Origin: an uncultured Clostridia bacterium
GTDB taxonomy: Bacteria > Bacillota > Clostridia > Christensenellales > Borkfalkiaceae
DNA length: 15,555 nt
Assembly (NCBI GenBank): GCA_934254725.1
Contig: CAKQLR010000046.1
Location: 1 to 15,555 of the forward strand
Direction: 5' to 3'
Below the pieces are notes generated by a model. That model did not search any database. It was not told where the DNA came from and saw nothing but the letters and a program-made list of their open reading frames with translations. Every line of letters begins with the position of its first letter. The first letter of the stretch is position 1. This document shows, piece by piece, positions 1-6,087 of the stretch. Made by a program: the position numbers and the translations under genes.

Positions 1-9
1 TTTAGGTTG

Positions 10-18
10 TGTTACAAT
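10..18 (+). promoter_or_regulatory. Possible extended -10 element
   Basis: TGT followed by TACAAT fits an extended -10 for the lipoprotein gene starting at 64. The -35 region would lie outside the window, so the call rests on one element. Confidence 0.35.
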
Positions 19-63
19 ATCTGAAAAATTAAAAATACGCGTTTTGCGCAATGATGAGTGTTC

Positions 64-1179
64 ATGACAAATAAAAGAAGATTGATTGCATTACTTTTGG
101 CTTTTATTCTGACTTTAGGTCTTTTTGCTTTTTCGGCATGTTCGGATGACGACAATTCGCAGCCTGATTTTCCAAAACATAAAGTTACGGTTCAATCAAC
201 GGAAGAATGTATTCTTTCGGTGGATAAAAATCAGGCAGAATTTGCCGAAATCGTTACCGTTACTATCGAACTTAAAATTACGGACAAATATGTTGACAGG
301 GTAACGTATAACGGAAGTGCCGCAACAAAACGTTCTGAAAAAACTTATGATTTTCTTATGGGAAACGATGACGTAATCGTTTCGGCAGAACTTAAACCGT
401 ATCAACAATGCCTTTCGGATTTAAACGGTTTTGCGAATTTTCTTACAATAAATCCCACGACCCTTGCTAAGAATAACGGAAATGTAGATTTAACCGTATC
501 GTTAAACGGCAGTTATATGACTATTCTCAACTGGGAAATAAAATCAACAAACCAAACGGCAATACCCGGGTCAAGCGTCAAAAATTCTTATACGGAACTC
601 ACCGAAACGGGAGCAATTTCTGCAAGAACTCAAACTGCAAGTTACAGCAACATAATAACTGCATTTGTCATAAGTGTTGACACAGATCAAATTGAAAGCG
701 GAAAGACTTTCTTACTTATTGATCTGCAGAACGGCAATTCTTCTTCGCAAAAGGGAAATTTGGTTGTGCAGATTATTGTAGCAGAAGAAATTATCACTAA
801 CAAATGGCAAGAAACTTTGATTTTCGACGTTTCTGCGCTTCCAAGCAAAATAAAACAAGGGAAATTCAATATATATGTTGCCGACTTCGATTATGTTGCA
901 GGGAGCGATAACCTGAAAAATCAAAACTTTATTCAAGTCGAAGTCAATGCCGCTGGCAATGTGGAAATTGAAATAGAATATGTCTCCGGTCGCCGATATT
1001 ACGTTGCTTTTTGGGTTGTGAACGAGGATAATTCGCTTACTTGTTATAAACTTCTCGATGTAATCGGTTCCGGCTCGAGTTCTGCAGGCTTTAATCAATT
1101 AAAAAACGGCATGCTTACGTTTCTTGCAGACGGGCAAATATTTAAATTGACTGTTGCAAACGAAGTCGTAAACTATTAA
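64..1179 (+). CDS. Putative lipoprotein with bacterial repeat domain
   Basis: Unrecognised as a named protein. The first 25 residues form a lipoprotein signal: MTNKRR, a hydrophobic stretch, then FSAC with Cys26 as the likely lipidated residue, followed by an acidic SDDD tether. Lipidation would place it on the outer face of the cytoplasmic membrane. Residues about 38-110 (HKVTVQS...VTVTIELK...VTYNG...YDFLMGNDDVIVSAELK) resemble the beta-rich repeat domains of clostridial surface proteins ('VtvNG ... FtMp.ddVtVsa' pattern). The remainder is Ser/Thr/Asn-rich and probably beta-sandwich, with no catalytic motif seen. A GTG at 58 extends the frame by two codons. I prefer ATG 64 because it gives a clean signal peptide; neither start has a good ribosome binding site. 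It is followed by a perfect 21-bp terminator hairpin. Confidence 0.75.
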   Translation: MTNKRRLIALLLAFILTLGLFAFSACSDDDNSQPDFPKHKVTVQSTEECILSVDKNQAEFAEIVTVTIELKITDKYVDRVTYNGSAATKRSEKTYDFLMGNDDVIVSAELKPYQQCLSDLNGFANFLTINPTTLAKNNGNVDLTVSLNGSYMTILNWEIKSTNQTAIPGSSVKNSYTELTETGAISARTQTASYSNIITAFVISVDTDQIESGKTFLLIDLQNGNSSSQKGNLVVQIIVAEEIITNKWQETLIFDVSALPSKIKQGKFNIYVADFDYVAGSDNLKNQNFIQVEVNAAGNVEIEIEYVSGRRYYVAFWVVNEDNSLTCYKLLDVIGSGSSSAGFNQLKNGMLTFLADGQIFKLTVANEVVNY

Positions 1180-1208
1180 AAAATTCGTGGCGTTTTTTAC
1201 ACTTACTT

Positions 1209-1263
1209 AAAATCAAAAAGCGAAAGTGTTGGAATAAATAACACACTTTCGCTTTTTGATTTT
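1209..1263. terminator. Bidirectional terminator, perfect 21-bp stem
   Basis: Arms 1209-1229 and 1243-1263 are perfect 21-nt reverse complements around a 13-nt loop. Both outer ends are A/T tracts (AAAATCAAAAAG and its complement), so transcripts from either side would end in a U-rich tail. It lies 29 bases after the lipoprotein stop and faces the truncated reverse gene at 1340, matching convergent use. Confidence 0.85.
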
Positions 1264-1339
1264 ATTTGTTTAATTGTTGGTGCTTGTCTGCGAGGCATTT
1301 TGCTTCACCGAAGACAAATCGTAAAGGAAAATACAGTTT

Positions 1340-1675
1340 TTACTTTTTTTTAAACAGTGACTTTCCGATTTTACCGAAAGCGCCGGTAATATTGCCGACT
1401 ATGCCGTTTTTTATTACATCGCCGGTTGCTTGTACAGTATTAATACCTAAAGTATCATCAATCAGCGCTATTGAATTCTTTACATTTTTACACATTCTTT
1501 CTGCCGAAGTCTGGCCGGTTAATAATTTTTTAGCGGCGCAATTAAATTTATATAATTCGGTTTTTGAATCGAAATTAAATTCAATTTCAGTTTCCAGTAA
1601 ATAGATTTCAACAGTATTTCCGTTAACTTTTATTTGTGGTAATACTTGTGTTTTAAGTCGGTGATAGAAAAAATA
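1340..1675 (-). pseudogene. 5'-truncated gene remnant, C-terminal part only
   Basis: The reverse strand is open from 1675 down to a TAA at 1340-1342 and reads as a protein-like C-terminus of about 111 residues: beta-type segments (VNGNTVEIYLLETEIEFNF), then CAAKKLLTGQTSAERM, IALIDDTLGINTV, and a Gly-rich tail ending GKIGKSLFKKK. Amphipathic pattern and codon choice suggest genuine coding history. The frame has a TGA at 1676-1678 and no ATG, GTG or TTG in its first part, so the N-terminus is missing. The break falls at the start of the hairpin-rich stretch 1655-2014, suggesting that an insertion or deletion removed the 5' end. The family is not recognised. A forward frame over the same bases (1266-1604) is Phe/Pro-rich and looks like a shadow. 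Confidence 0.55.
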
Positions 1676-1689
1676 TCAGCGACTTTTTT
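1655..1689 (+). terminator. Terminator-like hairpin at start of insert
   Basis: AAGTCG-g-TGATA, a 7-nt A-rich loop, TATCA-g-CGACTT, then TTTTG: 11 pairs with one G/G mismatch and a T tract on the forward strand. It sits where the reverse gene loses its reading frame and just before a strong Shine-Dalgarno, so it could be an element boundary or an attenuator-like structure. Confidence 0.5.
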
Positions 1690-1699
1690 GTCGTCTTTC

Positions 1700-1783
1700 G
1701 GGAGGTGAAATAATGACAAATTACAATCAATATCGCCCGCCGTAGCGGGAGAAAACTTTGAGGAAAATACGGAGCAAAACTAA
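1700..1783 (+). pseudogene. Short ORF remnant with strong ribosome binding site
   Basis: GGGAGG at 1700-1705 is seven bases before ATG 1713, which reads MTNYNQYRPP then TAG at 1743. The TAG lies in the loop of a small hairpin (CCCGC CGTA GCGGG). Shifting frame by one base at this hairpin continues VAGENFEENTEQN to TAA at 1781, which looks more protein-like than the stop. Staying in the original frame past the TAG is also open to 1935. Either this is a ten-codon leader peptide or a decayed small gene; no function is assigned. Confidence 0.3.
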
Positions 1784-2014
1784 GACTATTGAGCAAATTG
1801 TAGCCCACTGTGTCGCAACTCGCCCTTTTATCTACACAGCCTTTCGGCAGCGCGGGCTTTTGAGCGGTTGCTCCTTTTCCCAAAAAATCTTTGCTATGCA
1901 AATTTTTTTCGGGAGCCCTTGTTTTAGCGTATAGTGTGTTCCACTTATTCCATAAGTGTATTGCTGAACGAAAAGAATATGGGAAAATGTGTTAATTATA
2001 TAGGTAGAGTAAAG
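1784..2014. other. Non-coding stretch with a 7-bp palindrome
   Basis: No gene with a ribosome binding site is visible. The clear structure is a palindrome at 1942-1958, CACTTAT-TCC-ATAAGTG, with 7-nt arms and a 3-nt centre, of the kind seen at recombinase or replication sites. Reverse-strand frames here (1653-1901, 1832-2059) lack a ribosome binding site and one runs through the tRNA-like end, so I do not call them. Together with 1655-1783 this may be one repeated or inserted unit of about 350 bp; no terminal inverted repeats are seen. Confidence 0.4.
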
Positions 2015-2042
2015 TGAGGTTCGATTCCTCAAATACCCACCA
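2015..2042 (+). pseudogene. Orphan tRNA 3' end (T arm, acceptor, CCA)
   Basis: TGAGG-TTCGATT-CCTCA forms a perfect 5-bp T stem with canonical 7-nt T loop, followed by an AATACCC acceptor strand, discriminator A and encoded CCA. The matching 5' strand (GGGTATT) and an anticodon arm are absent upstream; the preceding bases hold only a D-loop-like GGTAGAG. Tyrosine integrases commonly recombine at this part of tRNA genes and leave such a copy at the distal junction. Gene identity cannot be read without the anticodon. Confidence 0.65.
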
Positions 2043-2077
2043 AAAAACGGCGGTTTCACATCGTCGTTTTTATCTTT
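2043..2077 (+). terminator. Terminator following the tRNA 3' end
   Basis: AAAAACGGCG, loop of nine bases, CGTCGTTTTT (one G.T pair), then ATCTTTT. Placement directly after CCA is normal for a tRNA gene, supporting the view that 2015-2077 is the original chromosomal side of a tRNA locus. Confidence 0.75.
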
Positions 2078-2147
2078 TGGTAGATTTATGGGACAAAATT
2101 TTTAATTAGAGTCCATTAGGTATTATTATGACACTCCACAAAACCAC

Positions 2148-2176
2148 TTGTCATTATTTTAAGCTTTTGATATAAT
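2148..2176 (+). promoter_or_regulatory. Sigma-A promoter, TTGTCA-17-TATAAT
   Basis: -35 TTGTCA at 2148-2153, a 17-bp spacer and a perfect -10 TATAAT at 2171-2176, 25 bases before the start codon of the following gene. Confidence 0.85.
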
Positions 2177-2201
2177 AGAATAGTAATTTGGAGAAATTAA
2201 A

Positions 2202-3194
2202 ATGAAAATCAATGCTTGGTGGTTTGAAAACAAACAAAACAGAATAGAAATTCCACAACCTGAGTGGTTTACGCCAAGAACTCATTTTTCGGTGTGTTTA
2301 GAAAATGACAACTTTGTTTTTCCCTTAAAACTTTCTATTTGTGCAAATAAAGATGGAAGCGAACTGTTTTCTACGGAATATCAAATAAATGATTTACAAG
2401 ATAGCACCGAGTATGAAATAATGCAAAAAGGCAACACCCTTTTATTTAAAGGCTTCGCTGACGAAGTGCAAGGTTTGCCTGATAGTTTAATGATACGCAT
2501 TATTACAGCACGACAAGTATATCAAGCTATCATCCCGCTTTTTTATGTAACAATAAGCGGAAAAACAACGGATTTTCAAGGTAATCCTTTTCAGGCAGCG
2601 GTTGTATTTCAACGAAAATTATTCGGTGGGAAGACACCATCTATTGGTATATGGAGCGATGCGAAAGGAGAATATTCCGTTATTATTCCTACGGGCAAAT
2701 ACGACTCTTTCTATGTAGACGATAACTCTTATAACGTTTCCTCGCTTGAAAATTGGAGTTGGAATATGCACGTTGATTGTGATGCAACGCACAATTTCAA
2801 GATTGGGAACGGAGAAGTTTATAATTTATCTGTTACCGAAGAAGAAAACAATTTAATAATTTCTTTTCGCCCCATGATTTTGCCGAGCATAAAAAGGGTT
2901 GAAACGAATATTTCTATCGAAGGCGAAAGCTATTTGTTGGTAGATATTCAGCCCGATATAGAGAAAGAAGATTTGAGCGTTTCAATTGACGGTCAAATTT
3001 TTCCCATCTTATCGATAGAAAGAGATTATGAAAAGATTATGGACGGGGAGAAGAAAATTGCATTGATTATTTATAAAATCAAGATAGATAAACCCGAAAT
3101 CATTAGATATAGTTCTTTGTTAATTTTAGAATATCAATCGTATGGTCAATATAAAACTTGTGGACAAGGAAGAACATTTATAAAACAATGTTGA
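2202..3194 (+). CDS. Uncharacterised beta-sandwich protein
   Basis: 330 residues, not recognised as a named family. ATG 2202 follows GGAG with suitable spacing and a consensus promoter. There is no signal peptide or membrane segment, so a cytoplasmic location is inferred. The middle (about residues 116-180: VTISGKTTDFQGNPFQAAVV, then WSDAKGEYSVIIPTGKY) matches the look of carboxypeptidase-regulatory-like folds: a small beta-sandwich with 'G.v.d..G.p...v......t...G.y.i..ptG.Y'. The flanking halves are also beta-rich and hydrophilic, suggesting a multi-domain ligand- or protein-binding role with no catalytic residues visible. The AraC-type regulator begins 84 bases later from its own -10 element; the two may form a functional pair, but nothing shows this directly. 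Base composition is AT-rich like the rest of 1-4300. Confidence 0.8.
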   Translation: MKINAWWFENKQNRIEIPQPEWFTPRTHFSVCLENDNFVFPLKLSICANKDGSELFSTEYQINDLQDSTEYEIMQKGNTLLFKGFADEVQGLPDSLMIRIITARQVYQAIIPLFYVTISGKTTDFQGNPFQAAVVFQRKLFGGKTPSIGIWSDAKGEYSVIIPTGKYDSFYVDDNSYNVSSLENWSWNMHVDCDATHNFKIGNGEVYNLSVTEEENNLIISFRPMILPSIKRVETNISIEGESYLLVDIQPDIEKEDLSVSIDGQIFPILSIERDYEKIMDGEKKIALIIYKIKIDKPEIIRYSSLLILEYQSYGQYKTCGQGRTFIKQC

Positions 3195-3198
3195 TTTT

Positions 3199-3217
3199 TA
3201 AGTTTGGTTAAAACTTA
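3199..3217 (+). other. Small hairpin between genes
   Basis: TAAGTTT, loop GGTTA, AAACTTA, five bases after the stop of the preceding gene. There is no T tract afterwards, so it is a weak terminator at best or an mRNA 3'-end stabiliser. Confidence 0.35.
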
Positions 3218-3252
3218 GCACAAAAAGTCAAGACTTGTAAAATAATTTTAGA

Positions 3253-3271
3253 TATAATAAAATCGCGGAGG
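3253..3271 (+). promoter_or_regulatory. -10 TATAAT and ribosome binding site of AraC gene
   Basis: A perfect TATAAT at 3253-3258 has no recognisable -35 at 16-18 bases upstream. That fits a promoter depending on an activator, possibly the AraC-type product itself. GGAGG at 3267-3271 is seven bases from ATG 3279, so the 5' leader would be very short. Confidence 0.6.
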
Positions 3272-3278
3272 TTAAGAA

Positions 3279-4196
3279 ATGGATTGGAGCGAAAGTTTAC
3301 AAAACGCGATTGATTATATCGAAGAACACATTACCGAAAAAATTGATTATGAAGAAGTGGCTAAGCGCGCGTATTCGTCAAATTTCCATTTTCAAAGAGT
3401 GTTCGGTATAATGTGCGGTTTTACTCTTGGCGATTATATCCGTAGAAGAAAGCTAACGCTTGCGGGAAACGACTTGTTGAGCAGTAAGATGAAAGTAATT
3501 GACGTCGCTTTTAAATACGGCTATGAAACGCCTGAAAGTTTTTCTCGCGCCTTTTATAAATTTCACGGTATAATGCCGTCGCAAGTAAAACAAGGTTGTT
3601 CCTTAAAATCCTTTTCTCGTCTCTCCGTTAAATTTGATTTGATTGGAGGAACTGAAATGAACTACAAGATTGAAGAAAAACCTGAAATTATCTTAGTTGG
3701 CTACAAAAAACGATTTACGGGTGTTCCCTATGGCGAAGAACGTGTAAAACAAGAAGAAGCGTTTTTAACGTCCACACGTGCTAAACAATGGCTGTTAATT
3801 GGCGCAACTTGCGACTATTCTACCGATTATATGGTTGTGGCAAACATTGATGACGACGGATATGATTTTTACGTTGCGTATGAATTAGATGAATGGACAA
3901 GGAAAGAACTTTTCAATCCTAACGTAACAGGCGTTGATTTTATGGACAAAATGGGCTTTGAGACGATTGTTATTCCTAAGCAAACTTATGTTGTTTTTGA
4001 AACCGAAAAGAAAAAACGCCCCATTACAGATTATACCGAGTTAAGAAAGAAAATCGTTACTGAGTGGTTGCCAACAACGGATTATGTTTTTGCGAATGCG
4101 CCTGAAGTAGTGGCGATGCATTGGCGTCCTAACGGAGAATGGGCAAAGGAAAGGTATATAGAGATTTGTTTGCCGATAGAAAAGAAACAAATATAA
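3279..4196 (+). CDS. AraC-family regulator with GyrI/Rob-like effector domain
   Basis: 305 residues. Residues about 5-105 are the AraC-type double helix-turn-helix: AIDYIEEHITEKIDYEEVAK, FHFQRVFGIMCGFTLGDYIR, then the hallmark second helix IDVAFKYGYETPESFSRAF followed by FHGIMPSQ. Residues about 127-300 are a GyrI-like/AraC effector-binding domain (starting MNYKIEEKPEIILVGYKKRF, with WLPTTDYVF and the terminal IEICLPI strand), as in Rob and many one-component multidrug or antibiotic sensors. It should act as a cytoplasmic small-molecule-responsive transcription activator. An in-frame ATG at codon 127 has its own GGAGGA seven bases upstream and could produce the effector domain alone. No pump or enzyme gene is adjacent, so its target is unknown; the preceding beta-sandwich gene is a candidate. 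Confidence 0.93.
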   Translation: MDWSESLQNAIDYIEEHITEKIDYEEVAKRAYSSNFHFQRVFGIMCGFTLGDYIRRRKLTLAGNDLLSSKMKVIDVAFKYGYETPESFSRAFYKFHGIMPSQVKQGCSLKSFSRLSVKFDLIGGTEMNYKIEEKPEIILVGYKKRFTGVPYGEERVKQEEAFLTSTRAKQWLLIGATCDYSTDYMVVANIDDDGYDFYVAYELDEWTRKELFNPNVTGVDFMDKMGFETIVIPKQTYVVFETEKKKRPITDYTELRKKIVTEWLPTTDYVFANAPEVVAMHWRPNGEWAKERYIEICLPIEKKQI

Positions 4197-4229
4197 ACAT
4201 TACATAAAACGACAAAAGTCTTTAAAAAG

Positions 4230-4263
4230 TAGTCAGGTGCACAAGAACATGTACACCTGACTA
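4230..4263. terminator. Hairpin terminator after AraC gene
   Basis: TAGTCAGGTG at 4230-4239 pairs perfectly with CACCTGACTA at 4254-4263, extended by inner ACA/TGT pairs. The T-rich tail is better on the reverse strand (CTTTTTAAAG) than forward (TTGACTTTATGG), so it is probably bidirectional. The -35 of the next promoter starts at the very next base. Confidence 0.65.
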
Positions 4264-4292
4264 TTGACTTTATGGAAAAGATATGATAAAAT
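4264..4292 (+). promoter_or_regulatory. Strong extended -10 promoter
   Basis: TTGACT at 4264-4269, 17-bp spacer, TGA immediately before TAAAAT at 4287-4292. The predicted start is near 4299. It points into a stretch with no convincing protein gene. Confidence 0.85.
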
Positions 4293-4305
4293 AGAATTAC
4301 AAACG

Positions 4306-4319
4306 CGAACATATGTTTA
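4306..4319. promoter_or_regulatory. LexA (SOS) operator-like box
   Basis: CGAACATATGTTTA matches the Gram-positive LexA consensus CGAAC-RNRY-GTTYG at 13 of 14 positions and the clostridial core GAAC-N4-GTTT exactly. It begins about seven bases after the predicted start of the upstream promoter, a position where a repressor would block transcription. Confidence 0.7.
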
Positions 4320-4448
4320 GATTATGCTTTGTGTGGGTATATATAATTAAGGGATATTTGCCCCTTTGTTAAGTCTGCAAGCATCGGCAGGCAGGCTTTG
4401 TTTAGCATATATTTTTACGCTTGTAGGATAGTTTCTTACATTTGCCCG

Positions 4449-4486
4449 AAGTCGTTTTTTTGTAAAGGGAAACAAAACGGCTTTTT
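4449..4486 (+). terminator. Intrinsic terminator of the short transcript
   Basis: AAGTCGTTTTTTTGT pairs with ACAAAACGGCTTTTT around a short A/G loop; the right arm ends in TTTTT. A second perfect 9-bp hairpin without a T tract follows at 4495-4522. Confidence 0.65.
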
Positions 4487-4494
4487 AAGGGTTT

Positions 4495-4522
4495 TATTGT
4501 CGTGCAAATTTTTACGACAATA
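4495..4522. other. Perfect 9-bp hairpin
   Basis: TATTGTCGT at 4495-4503 and ACGACAATA at 4514-4522 are perfect complements around a 10-base loop. No T tract follows on either strand, so it is probably not a terminator; it may be an operator or a second RNA element between the short transcript and the tRNA operon. Confidence 0.45.
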
Positions 4523-4582
4523 TGCCGTCCTTTCGCTTTTAAGTATTTTGATTGATTTTATCTACTTTTTCAGTCTAAAAAC

Positions 4583-4622
4583 AAAGGCGAATCCGTCTCC
4601 TATCGGAAACGGGTTCGCCTTT
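4583..4622 (-). terminator. Terminator of the fMet-Met-Glu tRNA operon
   Basis: AAAGGCGAATCCGT (4583-4596) pairs with ACGGGTTCGCCTTT (4609-4622) over 14 bp with one G.T. On the reverse strand it is followed by GTTTTTAG. It lies nine bases beyond the CCA end of tRNA-Glu. Confidence 0.88.
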
Positions 4623-4630
4623 AACTTGTT

Positions 4631-4705
4631 TGGTGACCCCTGCGAGAATCGAACTCGCGTTACCGCCGTGAAAGGGCGATGTCTTGACCGCTTGACCAAG
4701 GGGCC
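4631..4705 (-). tRNA. tRNA-Glu (UUC)
   Basis: The reverse strand folds as a 75-nt tRNA: GGCCCCT acceptor, anticodon loop CTTTCAC with anticodon TTC, T arm GCGAG-TTCGATT-CTCGC, encoded CCA. Last gene of a three-tRNA operon, before the terminator. Confidence 0.96.
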
Positions 4706-4725
4706 TTAATCAATTACGGCGTTTG

Positions 4726-4802
4726 TGGTAGCGGCGGTCAGATTCGAACCAACGACCTGCCGGGTATGAACCGGCCGCTCTAACCAACTAAGCTACGCCG
4801 CC
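4726..4802 (-). tRNA. tRNA-Met (CAU), elongator type
   Basis: 77-nt cloverleaf: GGCGGCG acceptor, anticodon stem GCCGG/CCGGC with loop TTCATAC (CAT), T arm with TTCGAAT loop, encoded CCA. Unlike its neighbour it lacks the initiator C1xA72 mismatch; the first pair is G1.U72. Elongator Met is most likely, while tRNA-Ile with lysidine-modified CAU cannot be excluded by eye. Confidence 0.92.
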
Positions 4803-4829
4803 ATAAAGAGCCTTTTTTACGAAAGGCAA

Positions 4830-4906
<77 letters not shown>

Positions 4907-4924
4907 TCGTCAAAATGCTTTATT

Positions 4925-4953
4925 ATTCTATACGATATAAAGTTTTTTGTCAA
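4925..4953 (-). promoter_or_regulatory. tRNA operon promoter, TTGACA-17-TAGAAT
   Basis: On the reverse strand a perfect -35 TTGACA, 17-bp spacer and TAGAAT lie about 20 bases before tRNA-fMet. Confidence 0.9.
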
Positions 4954-4989
4954 CTGTTTTTACACGTTTTCGCAAAAATATTTAATTTT

Positions 4990-6087
4990 TTATTTTCCGT
5001 TTTCGCTTTGTATCTGTGTGTTATCGTTTTTATTTGCCGCCCGGGTATGGAGAAGTGCCTCTTGTTTCGGTTCTTCTCTGTCAGAAATCACCTCGGTATA
5101 ATGGTAAAGAAGCGCTTCTGTGTTGTCGAAAGGGTACTCAGATAAGCCGTATTTTTCAAAAAACTTTTCGGGCGTAATTATTTCAAAAACTGCCGTTTTT
5201 GCGTGATAAAGGCGGTTTATCGAGGCGTCGCCCTTTTCTGCGACAATTATATCCGCCGTGTGATCGCGGTCGGAAAATCTGCCGCCTGCCCGATAGACGG
5301 TTGCGACTAATTTGCCCGTAAGCTCGGTGTTTTCCGAAGTGATTTTTTCCGAAACGCCTATGTATTTGCCTTTTAAAAGAGAATTTTCCGTTTCAATATT
5401 TTTATCCGCAATGCGTTTGTAGCCGCTGAAAATAAGTTTTTTTACGGCTTTACTGCCCGTTTCTATCCTTTGGTTTACCGCGTAAAGAGAGTAACAGCCT
5501 ACGTGCCCGTTTTGATTGTTTACGCCGAATTTTATGTCGAAATCATTTAAAAATTCGGTAAACGGTTTGCCGTAAAAGGAAATAATTTTTTCAAAAACCG
5601 CAAGGGTTACGCGGGCGTCCTCGTCCGAGCGGTGGGCGAGAAATTCTATGCCGAATTTTTCCGCGGGGGCTTTAAGTCCCAAGTTTTTTATTTCAGGAAA
5701 AACTAGCCCGGCAAGCAGTTGGACGTCTAAAAATTTATAGTTTATTCTTTCCAGCGAGAACTTATCGCAGGCGTTGTTCAGGTATTTAAGGTCGTTGCCG
5801 ACGGAAAAGCCTATGGCAAAATCGCACCGCGCAAAAAGTGCCTTAATTCGCGGATAACTCCTGTTAAAGCGAGGGCTGCTTCTGAATGTATCTACGGAAT
5901 AAGCAAGCTTTAAAGCGGGTTCCTGACCCCATTTGCCCTGCGTGAAATGTTTTGGCAGCGGGTTGCAAAGCAGGTCGTCTGTTTCTACTATTTTGCCGTT
6001 TTCCGTTAAAACATAACCGAAGCTGCACAGACTGCCGTCGTAAGGATTTCCCGTACAGCTTTCGATGTCGAACGATAAAATTCTCAT
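4990..6087 (-). CDS. DEDDh 3'-5' exonuclease with BRCT-like C-terminus
   Basis: 365 residues. The N-terminal half is a DnaQ/epsilon-type exonuclease: ExoI FDIES (Asp7, Glu9), ExoII GFSVGNDLKYLNN (Asp99), ExoIII AHRSDEDAR (His152, Asp157), so all four metal ligands and the general-base His are present. Residues about 238-290 (LLKGKYIGVSEKI, ELTGKLVATVYRAGGRFSD, TADIIVAEKGD) have the BRCT pattern, suggesting recruitment to DNA-repair or replication partners. It should trim 3' DNA or RNA ends in the cytoplasm. ATG 6087 is forced because Asp7 is catalytic, yet there is no Shine-Dalgarno: the start codon directly follows the T tract of the purA terminator. The C-terminal 20 residues are hydrophilic and probably disordered. 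Downstream, on the same strand, the tRNA promoter begins within 40 bases. Confidence 0.88.
   Translation of the reverse strand: MRILSFDIESCTGNPYDGSLCSFGYVLTENGKIVETDDLLCNPLPKHFTQGKWGQEPALKLAYSVDTFRSSPRFNRSYPRIKALFARCDFAIGFSVGNDLKYLNNACDKFSLERINYKFLDVQLLAGLVFPEIKNLGLKAPAEKFGIEFLAHRSDEDARVTLAVFEKIISFYGKPFTEFLNDFDIKFGVNNQNGHVGCYSLYAVNQRIETGSKAVKKLIFSGYKRIADKNIETENSLLKGKYIGVSEKITSENTELTGKLVATVYRAGGRFSDRDHTADIIVAEKGDASINRLYHAKTAVFEIITPEKFFEKYGLSEYPFDNTEALLYHYTEVISDREEPKQEALLHTRAANKNDNTQIQSENGK

Larger units (their letters stand above)
4299..4488 (+). ncRNA. Candidate SOS-controlled small RNA
   Basis: Bounded by the promoter at 4264-4292 and an intrinsic terminator at 4449-4486, giving a transcript of about 190 nt. 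Visible pairings are TATGCT (4323-4328) with AGCATA, closing two inner hairpins (AAGGG with CCCTT; GTCTGC with GCAGGC). I compared it by eye with 6S, tmRNA and SRP RNA and saw no match. A 19-residue ORF (4313-4372, MFRLCFVWVYIIKGYLPLC) starts inside the LexA box and is hydrophobic with basic residues, but has no Shine-Dalgarno. It could therefore be a regulatory RNA, a tiny SOS peptide messenger, or a decayed promoter region whose gene was lost. Confidence 0.5.

Noticed and set aside
1266..1604. Forward ORF of 112 codons
   Set aside because: No ribosome binding site, Phe/Pro/Ser-rich shadow composition; the reverse frame over the same bases looks like the real coding remnant.
2015..2042. tmRNA 3' end instead of a tRNA fragment
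   Set aside because: No matching 5' tRNA-like half or tag reading frame is visible upstream within the window, so a tRNA scar is simpler, though not proved.
1653..2059. Two reverse-strand ORFs (1653-1901 and 1832-2059)
   Set aside because: They lack ribosome binding sites, and one is read from the antisense of a tRNA 3' end (GYLRNRTSL-type artefact).
4230..4263. SRP or 6S RNA hairpin
   Set aside because: A simple 10-bp palindrome without the conserved SRP tetraloop motifs or 6S bubble; terminator is the better reading.
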